DNA from: Methylomonas methanica
Lineage (GTDB): Bacteria; Pseudomonadota; Gammaproteobacteria; Methylococcales; Methylomonadaceae
Assembly: GCA_001644045.1 (NCBI GenBank)
Contig: LUUF01000019.1
Location: 147,175 to 211,174 of the forward strand
Length of the DNA: 64,000 nt
Direction of reading: 5' to 3'
Below are positions 1 to 10,478 of this stretch, in pieces. The position numbers and the translations under genes are program-made. Position 1 is the first letter of the stretch. Each line of letters begins with the position of its first letter. The notes beneath the pieces were generated by a model. It saw only the letters and a program-made list of their open reading frames with translations. It made no database searches and was not told the origin of the DNA.

Positions 1-587
1 AACTTCACGACGAGTTGGGCCAATGCCTAACCGCGATCCAAGCCGTCGCCGCCGGCATCGCCCAAACCGCTCGGCAAAATTGTCCCGAGCTAATTATTGA
101 AGCAGAGCAAATCAGCCGCTTTACCGAAGCCATGCAGTGCGCCGTGCGGGGTTTATTGACTCGCTTACGACCGGCGGAACTGGAGGAATTAGGCCTGGAC
201 GCCAGCCTGCGCAGCCTGGTGGCAAGCTGGAACCGTCTAGGCAAGACTTACTACAGCCTGCACATCGCCGGCGATTGCCGAGCATTACCGGATTCACTGG
301 CTATCAGCTTGTTTCGCATCGCCCAAGAAGCCATTAGCAACATCGCCAAACATGCCGCAGCTAGCCAAGCGGCTATTACGCTAACAGTCGCCGGCACCGA
401 GGTCTTGCTGGTAATACAAGACAATGGCAGCAAGACCAACTTGCCTCTTGCCACAGGTCATGGCATAGGCTTATTGGGCATGCGCGAACGCGTATTAGCC
501 TTAAACGGCCGATTTGATTTGAGCATCGCCAAGCCGCATGGCTTGATAATCCAAGCCTGCTTGCCACTTAAACAACCCGATGAATAG
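1..587 (+). CDS. Sensor histidine kinase, NarX/UhpB (HisKA_3) type, C-terminal part
   Basis: The first full codon is at base 3 and the N-terminus lies outside the window. The fragment opens with the HisKA_3 H-box (LHDELGQ), whose histidine is the expected phosphorylation site, and continues through an HATPase_c domain: N-box EAISNIAKHA, G1-type DNGS, and the closing GHGIGLLGMRERV typical of the NarX/UhpB/DegS group. It should autophosphorylate and pass phosphate to the response regulator whose start codon overlaps its 3' end by 8 bp. The sensing domain is not visible, so the signal is unknown. The family assignment is firm, the stimulus is not. Confidence 0.9.
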   Translation, partial: LHDELGQCLTAIQAVAAGIAQTARQNCPELIIEAEQISRFTEAMQCAVRGLLTRLRPAELEELGLDASLRSLVASWNRLGKTYYSLHIAGDCRALPDSLAISLFRIAQEAISNIAKHAAASQAAITLTVAGTEVLLVIQDNGSKTNLPLATGHGIGLLGMRERVLALNGRFDLSIAKPHGLIIQACLPLKQPDE

Positions 588-1248
588 TCAGCCCACCATC
601 GATATTTTGCTAGTAGACGATCACGCCATAGTCAGGGAAGGCTACCGTTCGTTAATCGGCAAACAAACAGACCTGCAAGTGATCGCCGAAGCCGGCAACG
701 GCGCCGACGCTTATCGCCTTTACAAGGAATGCCAGCCCGACGTGGTGGTTACCGATTTAACCATGCCCGACTTAAGCGGCCTGGAATTGATAGGCCGGAT
801 CAAACAGCGCGACAGTAAAGCTAGAATACTGGTATTCAGCATGCATCAAAACCCCAGCTTTGCCCGCCAAGCCTGTCGCGCCGGCGCTTTAGGTTATGTC
901 AGCAAAAGCAGCGCGCCGGACATACTGCTGCAGGCGATACGAGACGTCTACGTTGGCAGGCACATTCTCAGCGCCGACATCGCGCAAGCGCTGGCCCTGG
1001 AAAAACTCGGCACTGAAACCCTGGCTCTTAATAGCTTAACTGTCAGGGAGTTCGAAATTTTGCGCCTGCTGGTTGAAGCCAACACGCCGGATACCATCGC
1101 CAAAACCCTAAACATCAGCCCCAAAACCGTCGGCAACTGTCATTATCTGATCAAAAGCAAATTAGGGGTGAGCAGCGATATCGAGTTGACGCGGCTCGCG
1201 ATTAAGCTGAATGTGGTTAGCTTGTTGGACTTGGCGGATCCGGCGTAA
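580..1248 (+). CDS. NarL/FixJ-family response regulator
   Basis: 222 residues. The N-terminal receiver domain has the acidic pair D13/D14, the phosphoacceptor D59 in VVVTDLTMPD and the conserved K109 in YVSKSS. A LuxR-type helix-turn-helix occupies about residues 150-212 (LTVREFEILRLL, then TIAKTLNISPKTV). The ATG overlaps the end of the kinase gene, so the pair is translationally coupled and almost certainly cognate. The GNCHYLIKSKLGV segment replaces the more usual V..H..NI..KL, a small variation in the recognition-helix region. Target genes cannot be deduced. Confidence 0.93.
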   Translation: MNSQPTIDILLVDDHAIVREGYRSLIGKQTDLQVIAEAGNGADAYRLYKECQPDVVVTDLTMPDLSGLELIGRIKQRDSKARILVFSMHQNPSFARQACRAGALGYVSKSSAPDILLQAIRDVYVGRHILSADIAQALALEKLGTETLALNSLTVREFEILRLLVEANTPDTIAKTLNISPKTVGNCHYLIKSKLGVSSDIELTRLAIKLNVVSLLDLADPA

Positions 1249-1287
1249 GACGCACTCGAATTAGCAACAAACAAATTCAATCAGCAT

Positions 1288-1704
1288 TCAATTGATCGCA
1301 TATTGCTCCCTGACTCCCAGCGCCTCCGCCAACGCCAAATGCCCGGCCGCATCGAACAATATACGCTGCTCGCTGAAGAATTCGGTAGCGGCGTCGATGG
1401 CGTCCATTATCACCGCAACCACAAAACGCTCGGCGTGAGTGGATGCCACCATTTTTTCCGGAACGGCGCATTCTATTCGCAAAGTCTGCGAGGTTTTATC
1501 GAACGAATGCAATCGCAAACCTTCGAAATCGGCTTTCTCCTGGCGACTGGGTAATAAAAACACCAAATCCAGAATCGGCGCCCGTTTCTGTATCGGCTCC
1601 TCGCGGAATCTTGCCAAATCGATGGCAGTTTTCGTAATAGCATTGGCAATTGCACTCTCGTCAAGCGCGCGATCCGGCATCATGGATGCAATGTGTATAG
1701 TCAT
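1288..1704 (-). CDS. Conserved-looking hypothetical protein, 138 aa
   Basis: I do not recognise this protein. The start at 1704 is chosen because AGAGAGG lies just upstream of that ATG; the open frame runs to 1824 but has no comparable ribosome site there. The product begins MTIHIASMMPDRALDES, has no signal peptide or membrane segment, and looks like a soluble alpha/beta protein (alternating runs such as RAPILDLVFLLP and TLRIECAVPEKMV, with a helical C-terminus). It lies convergent to the response regulator gene. It could be a stress or sensory protein, but nothing in the sequence shows this. Confidence 0.55.
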   Translation of the reverse strand: MTIHIASMMPDRALDESAIANAITKTAIDLARFREEPIQKRAPILDLVFLLPSRQEKADFEGLRLHSFDKTSQTLRIECAVPEKMVASTHAERFVVAVIMDAIDAATEFFSEQRILFDAAGHLALAEALGVREQYAIN

Positions 1705-1967
1705 ATCAACCTCTCTGAGTAACCTGTTTTTAGAGTACTCAGCAAATCCCATTCCAATATCCTGTTTTACCGGCAAATGGCTTAAGACTGATCGACAATC
1801 AAGGTTTAATAGCGAATCAAGCACAATGCGTGGCTAAAAATTAAGTTGATAGCATTAAGAGCCAGAACGGATATTTGTTGCAAACCCAACATAACCGGCA
1901 GATACAACAACGATAGACACGACACCAGACTAACCGCAAAGGTCCGACAATTTATCCGTGCGAAGCC

Positions 1968-2681
1968 TCAATCAATCGACAGCGCTAACCGCCGCAAATT
2001 GAAACGACGTGCCGGCGTGACCAGCGCCGCGCATCCAGCATCATCGACATCCAATTCGTGAACCAACCACGCACTTGCCGAACCGTATTCAGGGGGAATG
2101 ACTAGTAACTGCCCGGCCTTTTCCAATTGAAATTCGCATTGCTCTATTCCCAAAGCAATTCCCCTGCCAACCGCTTTGACGAACGCCTCTTTTTTGGTCC
2201 ATAGTCGGTAAAAAGCTTCTAACCGGGCGTCCGCCGGCAATTGGCGCCAATCCCGATATTCCCGGTCGGAAAAACAACGCTCCGCCAGACCATCAAGATG
2301 CTGGCGCGGCCTGCAGGTCTCGATATCGATACCAATATCGGCGAAATCCGCAACCGCTATCAATAAAGTATCGGCACTATGCGAAAGATTGAAATGTAGC
2401 GCCCCGCCGACCAAGGCAGGCTTACCATATTGCCCTGTTTCAAACGCCAATGTGACTGGCTCAACATCAAGATAGCCAGCCAGAGTTTGCCGCAACAAAC
2501 CGCGCACTGCGAGGTAACGGTCCCGCAATAAGGCTGACTTAAATGCCTCCGCCTTGGATCTTTCGTCGTCCATCAACAGTCCAGTCAATTGTTGCAACGC
2601 CGTTGCCGTCAGTCGCAAATTCCCATGCCAAACATCGACAAAATACTGATTCACCATTTCTCCGTTACTGTATAAACCCAT
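1968..2681 (-). CDS. 4'-phosphopantetheinyl transferase, Sfp/AcpT type
   Basis: Transfers the phosphopantetheine arm of CoA to a serine of acyl- or peptidyl-carrier proteins. Residues 117-121 are GIDIE and 161-166 are WTKKEA, the two signature motifs carrying the Mg2+ and CoA ligands; FNLSHS (97-102) is the usual upstream motif. The 237-residue length fits the Sfp class, not the short AcpS class. The start is uncertain: an ATG/GTG pair about 24 bp inside (near 2657) follows GGAGAA and is a good alternative. It is divergent from ilvB and has no carrier protein or synthase gene nearby, so its client is unknown. Confidence 0.88.
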   Translation of the reverse strand: MGLYSNGEMVNQYFVDVWHGNLRLTATALQQLTGLLMDDERSKAEAFKSALLRDRYLAVRGLLRQTLAGYLDVEPVTLAFETGQYGKPALVGGALHFNLSHSADTLLIAVADFADIGIDIETCRPRQHLDGLAERCFSDREYRDWRQLPADARLEAFYRLWTKKEAFVKAVGRGIALGIEQCEFQLEKAGQLLVIPPEYGSASAWLVHELDVDDAGCAALVTPARRFNLRRLALSID

Positions 2682-2720
2682 CCATTTACCGACAATCCCA
2701 AGCGAAATCCTTGGTTTTCC

Positions 2721-2749
2721 TTGACGAAAAGGGTCAAAAACAGTAGCTT
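2721..2749 (+). promoter_or_regulatory. Candidate sigma-70 promoter of the ilvBHC operon
   Basis: TTGACG (2721-2726) is followed after 17 bp by TAGCTT (2744-2749). The -35 hexamer is near consensus and the -10 is weak. It lies in the only intergenic space upstream of ilvB. I saw no obvious branched-chain leader peptide rich in Leu/Ile/Val codons in the 61 bp that follow. Confidence 0.4.
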
Positions 2750-2810
2750 ATCCAACCTTTTTTGTAAAATCTGCATTTCCCCGATCGATTAGTTTTTTGA
2801 GGACGTAAAA

Positions 2811-4546
2811 TTGGAACTCAGTGGCGGACATATTCTTGTCCAATGTCTTAAAGATGAAGGTGTCGAATTTGTATTTGGCTATCCGGGTGGCTCTGTCTTG
2901 CACATCTATGATGCCATTTTCCATCAAGACGAAGTGAAACATATCCTGGTCAGACACGAGCAAGCGGCAGCCCACGCGGCGGATGCTTATGCGCGGGCTA
3001 CCGGCAAACCCGGCGTGGTGCTGGTCACCTCTGGCCCTGGCGCGACCAATGCCGTCACCGGTATTGCTACAGCCTATATGGATTCTATCCCGATGGTGAT
3101 TATCTCGGGACAAGTGCCGTCGCCGGTGATAGGCAGCGACGCGTTCCAGGAAGTCGATACGGTCGGCATTACCCGCCCCTGCGTGAAACACAACTTTTTG
3201 GTCAAGGACGTCAACGATCTGGCCGAGACGATGAAAAAAGCCTTTTACGTGGCGACTACCGGCCGCCCCGGCCCGGTTTTGGTCGACGTGCCGAAGGACA
3301 TCACCGACCCGAACATCAAGGTACCGTATAAGTACCCGAAAAAAGTCGTGATGCGCTCTTACAATCCGGTGGTCACCGGCCATAAGGGCCAGATTAAGCG
3401 CGCTGTAGAAATGCTGCTGACCGCGCAACGGCCGATCATTTATTCGGGCGGCGGCGTGATTTTGGGCGAAGGCCACAAGGAATTGACCGAACTAACGCAA
3501 ATGCTCGGTTACCCAATCACCAATACGCTGATGGGTTTGGGCGGCTATCCGGCTACCGACAAGCAATTCGTCGGCATGTTGGGCATGCACGGTACTTACG
3601 AAGCCAATATGGCTATGCACGAAAGCGATGTGATTCTCGCCGTAGGCGCGCGCTTCGATGACCGGGTAACCGGTAAGTTGGCTGAGTTCTGCCCGTACGC
3701 GAAGATCATCCATATAGACGTCGACCCGGCTTCGATTTCCAAAACCGTTAAAGTTGACGTGCCTATCGTCGGCGAAGTAAAACCGGTGTTGGAACAAATG
3801 ATAGAGCTGATCAAAGACAGCAAAATCAAGCCGTCCAAAACCTCGCTGGAATCCTGGTGGCAGCTGATTCAAAGCTGGCGCGACGTGCATTGCCTGGAAT
3901 ACGACCGCAACAGCAAGGTGATTAAGCCGCAATATGTGGTGGAACAGCTGTATCAGGTCACTCATGGCGAAGCCTATGTCACATCGGACGTTGGTCAGCA
4001 CCAAATGTATGCGGCCCAGTATTACCACTTCGACAAACCACGGCGCTGGATCAACTCCGGCGGCTTGGGTACGATGGGCTTTGGCTTGCCTGCGGCGATC
4101 GGCGTGAAATTGGCGTTTCCGGAAGCCAATGTTGCCTGTATTACCGGCGAAGCCAGCATTCAGATGTGTATTCAGGAACTGTCCACCGCGCTGCAATACA
4201 ACGCGCCTGTGAAGATCATCAACCTGAATAACCGCTATATGGGCATGGTGCGGCAGTGGCAGGAATTTTCCTACGAAAGCCGCTATTCGCAGTCGTATAT
4301 GGATACCATCCCCGACTTCGTCAAGCTGGCGGAGGCCTATGGTCACGTCGGCATGCTAATCGAAAAACCGGAAGACGTGCGCGGCGCGCTGGAGCATGCG
4401 TTTGCCTTGAAAGACAGAACCGTATTCCTGGATTTCATCACCGACCGTACCGAAAACGTTTACCCCATGATAGAAGCAGGCAAAGGCCATCACGACATGA
4501 AATTGCGCGTCGCGCCCGGCACCCCGGTAGACAGGGAGTTGTCATA

Positions 4547-4547
<1 letters not shown>
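2811..4547 (+). CDS. ilvB: Acetolactate synthase, large catalytic subunit
   Basis: ThDP-dependent enzyme that condenses two pyruvates to acetolactate, or pyruvate with 2-oxobutyrate, as the first step of Val/Leu/Ile synthesis. 578 residues with N-terminal ThDP-binding FGYPGGSVLHIYDA and the catalytic glutamate in HEQAAAHAADAYAR. The C-terminal diphosphate-binding motif reads TGEASIQM where many homologues have GDGSIQM; acidic E variants are known in this family. The start is TTG at 2811 behind GAGGACG, giving MELSGGHI, which aligns with the usual N-terminus. The stop overlaps the ilvH ATG (TAATG), so translation is coupled. Confidence 0.97.
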
Positions 4548-6087
<1,540 letters not shown>

Positions 6088-6104
6088 GCTTTTCGGCTAG
6101 GATT

Positions 6105-6134
6105 AAAGCCCATCTACACGATGGGCTTTTTTTT
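6105..6134 (+). terminator. Rho-independent terminator of ilvBHC
   Basis: Perfect 10-bp stem AAAGCCCATC (6105-6114) / GATGGGCTTT (6120-6129) with a 5-nt loop, running into an 8-T tract (6127-6134). It closes the ilv operon. An in-frame ATG at 6121 lies inside the descending arm, which argues against that codon being the start of the next gene. Confidence 0.93.
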
Positions 6135-6153
6135 GCCCGCAGGATTTTGCCAA

Positions 6154-6936
6154 ATGCCTGATCGCTATCGCTTAAACAGCTTTTATCTCGGTGTAATCAC
6201 CGCAGCCTTGGCACTACCCTGTTCCGCTGATTACTTACTATGGAGCAACAGCGAGATTCAATACCTGCACGGCGCCAATTACAACGACCCCTTCAACCCC
6301 AACGATGTCAGCCAATCCATCATCACGATAACCAACACGCACGGCTGGACTTATGGCCGCAATTTTTTCTTTATGGATACGCTGTTTACCGAATCGGGCC
6401 AGACGTCGCAAACCAACCTTTACGGCGAGGCTTACAGCACCTTCAGCCTGAGCAAAATCAGCGGCCTGGATTTGTCGTTCGGGATTTTCAAGGATTTTGG
6501 TGTTACTGGCGGCATCAACTTGGGCGAAAATATGAACAGCAGTCAAAGCGGTTTCAGGGCTTGGCTTTACGGCGTTACACTGGATTTCAATCTGCCGGGT
6601 TTTAGCTATTTCAACATCGATTTTTTACGGCAACGGGTTACCGAACCCGACGATATCGGCACCTCCTGGCAAATCACGCCAGTGTGGCAGTTGCCGTTTG
6701 AAATAGCCGGCAGCAAATGGAGCTTCGAAGGCTTCGCCGACTTCATCGGCGAGAAAGGCGACCGCGCGGCGCGTCAGGCCTTGGCGCAACCGCAGTTACG
6801 ACTGGATATCGGCGATTTATGGGGCAATAGCAGCCATCTGTATCTGGGCATCGAATACCAATACTGGCACAATAAATACGGCATTAAAGGCCTGCACGAC
6901 AACGTGCCGCAAGCCTTGCTGCTGTGGAAATTCTGA
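6154..6936 (+). CDS. Tsx/OmpK-like outer-membrane channel protein
   Basis: 260 residues from the ATG at 6154, which follows AGGA at 6141; an upstream ATG at 6121 sits in the ilv terminator hairpin and is rejected. A signal peptide (LGVITAALALPCSA) precedes alternating aromatic beta-strands and a C-terminal WKF, the usual end of a BamA substrate. The order of strands (SNSEIQYLHGANYNDPF, then GWTYGRNFFFMDT) resembles the Channel_Tsx (nucleoside channel/OmpK) family. The natural substrate is not shown by the sequence; nucleosides are the family precedent. It stands as a single gene between ilvC and pssA. Confidence 0.8.
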   Translation: MPDRYRLNSFYLGVITAALALPCSADYLLWSNSEIQYLHGANYNDPFNPNDVSQSIITITNTHGWTYGRNFFFMDTLFTESGQTSQTNLYGEAYSTFSLSKISGLDLSFGIFKDFGVTGGINLGENMNSSQSGFRAWLYGVTLDFNLPGFSYFNIDFLRQRVTEPDDIGTSWQITPVWQLPFEIAGSKWSFEGFADFIGEKGDRAARQALAQPQLRLDIGDLWGNSSHLYLGIEYQYWHNKYGIKGLHDNVPQALLLWKF

Positions 6937-7020
6937 CCCCAAACGCCCGGCATTTAGTTAAGCAGCTGTCATATTCAGCATGTACAATGCCGCCAACTTT
7001 TCAACCTTTCTAGACACATT

Positions 7021-7761
7021 ATGATCAAGAAGCAACCGCTTACGCGTCATCGTGGCATTTACCTACTGCCCAATCTGTTCACCACGGGCGCCATGTTTGC
7101 CGGATTTTATGCGATTACGTCGGCGATTAACGGCCGCTTCGAAACGGCGGCTATTTCCATGTTCATCGCCATGGTGCTGGATGGCCTGGATGGTCGGGTT
7201 GCCCGTCTGACCAATACGCAAAGTGAATTTGGTGTGCAGTACGACAGCTTGTCCGACATGGTCTCGTTCGGCGTCGCCCCGGCTATCGTCATGTATTTGT
7301 GGACCCTATCCACCATGGGTCAGGCCGGCCTGTTCGCCGCATTTGTGCATATGGCCGGCGGCGCGTTGCGGTTGGCGCGCTTCAATACCCAAGTGGAAGT
7401 GGCCGATAAACGTTATTTTCAAGGCCTGCCCAGCCCCGCGGCGGCGGCGATTCTGGCCGGCGGCCTGTGGTTCTGCGTGGAAAACGGTTACGACGTGGAA
7501 AACATCAAATATCTGGTATTGCTGACCACCATCAGCACCGGCTTGCTAATGGTCAGCAATTTCCGCTATTCCAGCTTCAAGGAAATCGATTTTAAAAACA
7601 AGGTGCCGTTCATCGTTGCCATCATCGCCATGCTGGTGATCAGCTTCATCCTGGCGCAACCGCAGCGGATGTTATTTCTACTGTCCGTCGGCTACGCCAT
7701 CTCCGGCCCCATCGTTACGCTGGTATTGCGTAAACGCAAGTTGCAAAGCCGCAAAAACTGA
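7021..7761 (+). CDS. pssA: CDP-diacylglycerol-serine O-phosphatidyltransferase
   Basis: Integral membrane enzyme making phosphatidylserine, precursor of phosphatidylethanolamine. The CDP-alcohol phosphotransferase signature D-x2-DG-x2-AR-x8-G-x3-D-x3-D is complete at residues 54-79 (D54, D57, G58, A61, R62, G71, D75, D79). The 246 residues hold several hydrophobic helices and a basic C-terminus. This is the type II (multi-pass) enzyme. The next gene starts 3 bp after the stop, so the two are probably cotranscribed. Confidence 0.95.
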   Translation: MIKKQPLTRHRGIYLLPNLFTTGAMFAGFYAITSAINGRFETAAISMFIAMVLDGLDGRVARLTNTQSEFGVQYDSLSDMVSFGVAPAIVMYLWTLSTMGQAGLFAAFVHMAGGALRLARFNTQVEVADKRYFQGLPSPAAAAILAGGLWFCVENGYDVENIKYLVLLTTISTGLLMVSNFRYSSFKEIDFKNKVPFIVAIIAMLVISFILAQPQRMLFLLSVGYAISGPIVTLVLRKRKLQSRKN

Positions 7762-7764
7762 GAC

Positions 7765-8586
7765 ATGAGCGAACATGGCGGCAAACAATTGATCGATGCG
7801 CTGGACGAGCACTGGCGCAAATACCGTAAATTGCTGAAAGCTTGCCGCCAAAGCACGAGCGAAGATAATATTCATGAATTCCGCGTCAGTACCCGGCGCT
7901 TAATGTCGCTCATCGAACTGCTGAATTCGCTAGCCCCGCAAGCCGCGCTCGCCAAAATCCGCAAAGCGCTAAAAAAACAGTTAGATCAATTTGACGAGTT
8001 ACGCGATACGCAAGTCATGTTGTTTGAAGTCGCCAAGAATATGCCCATCCTGCCGGAATTAGAGCCTTTTTTAGCTTTTATGCATGAACGGGAGCAACAA
8101 TTGCTAATTCACAGCAAATCAAATATCGCTAGCTTCTACCAGCCTAAACTTCGACGCAAAGTAAAAAAAGCCGGCAAACGTTTCGAACGGCAAATTGCCA
8201 ATACCGATCTAAATACTGCCTTGCCGATTGCTATCGATCAGATTTATGCGCTGACCCTCGAGCGCTATCAAGAGCTCGACCCAACCAACCCTGCCAGCAT
8301 CCACCGGCTACGTATTGCCGTAAAGAAGCTCCGTTATACGTTATTGGCAGTACAAACCATTATTGTCGATTTGCCGGAACCCCTGTTCAAGCAGCTACAA
8401 AGCTATTTGACTCACATGGGCGATATTCAAAACTCCACAGTACTTTTAAATACTCTGGACGCGTTTTTTGTACACAAAATACCCGAAGCTATCGAACAGT
8501 ATTACAGACAGCAACAACAAGACCTGATAACTGTATTTATGGCACGTGCCTCGGAGATTTTAGAATTTTGGCAAAAGAAAGATTGA
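7765..8586 (+). CDS. CHAD-domain protein
   Basis: 273 residues, a helical protein with the conserved basic/histidine motifs of the CHAD domain in two repeats: HEFRVSTRRLMSLIELL (about residues 33-50) and HRLRIAVKKLRYTLLAV (about 178-195). CHAD domains bind inorganic polyphosphate through these positively charged helices. There is no attached CYTH triphosphatase domain, so this is a CHAD-only protein. The start lies 3 bp after pssA. The function is inferred at family level only. Confidence 0.88.
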   Translation: MSEHGGKQLIDALDEHWRKYRKLLKACRQSTSEDNIHEFRVSTRRLMSLIELLNSLAPQAALAKIRKALKKQLDQFDELRDTQVMLFEVAKNMPILPELEPFLAFMHEREQQLLIHSKSNIASFYQPKLRRKVKKAGKRFERQIANTDLNTALPIAIDQIYALTLERYQELDPTNPASIHRLRIAVKKLRYTLLAVQTIIVDLPEPLFKQLQSYLTHMGDIQNSTVLLNTLDAFFVHKIPEAIEQYYRQQQQDLITVFMARASEILEFWQKKD

Positions 8587-8701
8587 CTTTGTATCTCCAA
8601 AAATAACTTTTCAGATCAGTTCCATGCCAATCTCGGCCATCCGCGAGACGAATCAATTTGAGCTACCCGCGTCCCGTCTTCCGACCAACGCTATCTGAAA
8701 C

Positions 8702-8730
8702 TTGAGCCATAGTCGGCAATCAAGTATAGT
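8702..8730 (+). promoter_or_regulatory. Candidate sigma-70 promoter of leuA
   Basis: TTGAGC (8702-8707), 17 bp, TATAGT (8725-8730). It lies in the 334-bp gap between the CHAD gene and leuA and would give a leader of about 180 nt. Confidence 0.45.
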
Positions 8731-8792
8731 TTCCGGCCATGAACAATCAGACGATCATTTTGGATAAAATCTTAGTTTTCATGCCAGCCATT

Positions 8793-8811
8793 GGCAGACG
8801 GTTGTTCTGCC
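8793..8811 (+). promoter_or_regulatory. Hairpin in the leuA leader
   Basis: GGCAGA (8793-8798) pairs with TCTGCC (8806-8811) across a 7-nt loop, followed by TGTCTTTAAG, which lacks a clean T tract. It could be part of an attenuation or folding leader, but I found no Leu-rich leader peptide and no recognised riboswitch. The rest of 8587-8920 holds no gene that I can see. Confidence 0.3.
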
Positions 8812-8920
8812 TGTCTTTAAGATTGCTGCCCTGAGGGGCGCACTCTATCCTCATCTAACACAATACAACCCTTTTCTGTTTCTCGGCCCTAGCGCCGAAC
8901 ATTTCATGAACGGAGTTCTC

Positions 8921-10465
8921 ATGAAAGACAAATTAATTATATTCGACACTACTTTGCGCGATGGCGAGCAGAGCCCCGGCGCATCGATGACACGCGATGA
9001 AAAAGTCCGGATCGCCCGCGCACTGGAGCGCATGAAAGTCGACGTAATCGAGGCCGGCTTCCCTGCCGCCAGCCAGGGCGACTTCGAAGCCGTGCAAGCG
9101 GTCGCCGACGCAATCAAAGACAGTACGGTCTGCGGTTTGGCTCGGGCGCTGGATAAAGATATAGACCGAGCCGGTGAAGCTCTGAAAGGCGCGAAAAGCT
9201 CCCGTATTCATACCTTTATCGCCACCTCACCGATCCACATGCAAAAAAAGCTGAATATGCAGCCGGATCAGGTAATCGAATACGCGATACGCGCGGTAAA
9301 ACGCGCTCGCCAATACACCGATAACGTCGAGTTCTCACCGGAAGACGCCGGCCGCTCGGAAGAAGACTTCTTGTGCCGTATTCTGGAAGCGGTGATCGAT
9401 GCCGGCGCAACAACGCTGAACATTCCGGACACGGTTGGTTACAGCATGCCGCAGCAGTTCGGCGCAACCATTGCCAATTTGATCAAACGCATTCCTAACT
9501 CCGATAAGGCGATCTTCTCGGTGCATTGCCATAACGATTTGGGCTTGGCGGTTGCCAATTCCTTGTCGGCGGTGATGAACGGCGCCCGACAGGTGGAATG
9601 CACGATCAACGGTTTGGGTGAACGCGCGGGCAATGCTTCGCTGGAAGAAGTGGTAATGGCAGTACGCACACGCCAGGATTTCTTCGCTTGCGATACTGGC
9701 CTGGATGCACGCGAAATTGTCACCTGCTCGAAACTGGTGTCTTCGATCACCGGTTTCCCGGTACAGCCGAACAAGGCTATCGTCGGCGCCAACGCCTTCG
9801 CCCACGAATCCGGTATCCATCAGGACGGCGTATTAAAAAACCGCGAGACTTACGAAATCATGCGCGCCGAGGATGTGGGCTGGACCACCAACCGCATGGT
9901 TTTGGGCAAACATTCAGGACGCAACGCATTCAAAACCCGCATGGCTGAATTGGGCGTGGATTTTGCCGGCGAAGCCGATTTGAACGATGCGTTTTTTCGC
10001 TTCAAACAATTGGCCGACAAAAAGCACGATATTTTCGACGAAGACTTGCAGGCATTGATTTCCGAGCAAGGCTTCGAAGCTGAAGACGAGCATATCAAGT
10101 TGGTAGCGTTAAAAGTCTGTTCGGAAACCGGCGAAGTACCTAACGCCACCGTAACGATACGCGTTGACGGCAAGGAAGTCACCGGTAGCGGGCAAGGCGG
10201 CGGCGCGGTGGACGCCAGCTTGAAAGCCATAGAAAGCCTGGTGAAAACCGGCGCGACTTTGGCGCTGTACTCGGTTAACAACATCACCACCGGCACCGAT
10301 GCTCAAGGTGAAGTGACAGTCAGGTTGGAAAACGCAGGCCGCATCGTCAACGGCTCCGGTGCCGACACCGACATCGTTATCGCCTCGGCCAAGGCTTACA
10401 TCAACGCAGTCAACAAACTGCAAAGCCCCGACCAACGTCAGCATCCGCAAAAAGGCGACGTCTGA
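8921..10465 (+). CDS. leuA: 2-isopropylmalate synthase
   Basis: First committed enzyme of leucine synthesis: condenses 2-ketoisovalerate (a product of the ilv pathway) with acetyl-CoA. 514 residues. The TIM-barrel catalytic domain has [16 protein letters not shown] near the start and the metal-binding HCHNDLGLA and [11 protein letters not shown] motifs; the C-terminal LeuA allosteric domain begins around residue 390. The start at 8921 is preferred over the ATG at 8906 because GGAG precedes it by 6 nt and the N-terminus [11 protein letters not shown] matches the family. Leucine feedback through the C-terminal domain is expected. Confidence 0.97.
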   Translation: MKDKLIIFDTTLRDGEQSPGASMTRDEKVRIARALERMKVDVIEAGFPAASQGDFEAVQAVADAIKDSTVCGLARALDKDIDRAGEALKGAKSSRIHTFIATSPIHMQKKLNMQPDQVIEYAIRAVKRARQYTDNVEFSPEDAGRSEEDFLCRILEAVIDAGATTLNIPDTVGYSMPQQFGATIANLIKRIPNSDKAIFSVHCHNDLGLAVANSLSAVMNGARQVECTINGLGERAGNASLEEVVMAVRTRQDFFACDTGLDAREIVTCSKLVSSITGFPVQPNKAIVGANAFAHESGIHQDGVLKNRETYEIMRAEDVGWTTNRMVLGKHSGRNAFKTRMAELGVDFAGEADLNDAFFRFKQLADKKHDIFDEDLQALISEQGFEAEDEHIKLVALKVCSETGEVPNATVTIRVDGKEVTGSGQGGGAVDASLKAIESLVKTGATLALYSVNNITTGTDAQGEVTVRLENAGRIVNGSGADTDIVIASAKAYINAVNKLQSPDQRQHPQKGDV

Positions 10466-10478
10466 TTCTTGAGCGGCG

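Noticed and set aside
2748..3476. Long open frames on the strand opposite ilvB (and similar ones opposite ilvC, leuA, pyrG)
   Set aside because: They follow the codon bias of the coding strand, have unlikely His/Arg-rich composition and no ribosome sites; the sense genes are certain.
4146..4170. IlvB ThDP motif reading GEASIQM instead of GDGSIQM as a sign of inactivity
   Set aside because: Glutamate variants of this motif are known in active acetolactate synthases and the rest of the site is intact.
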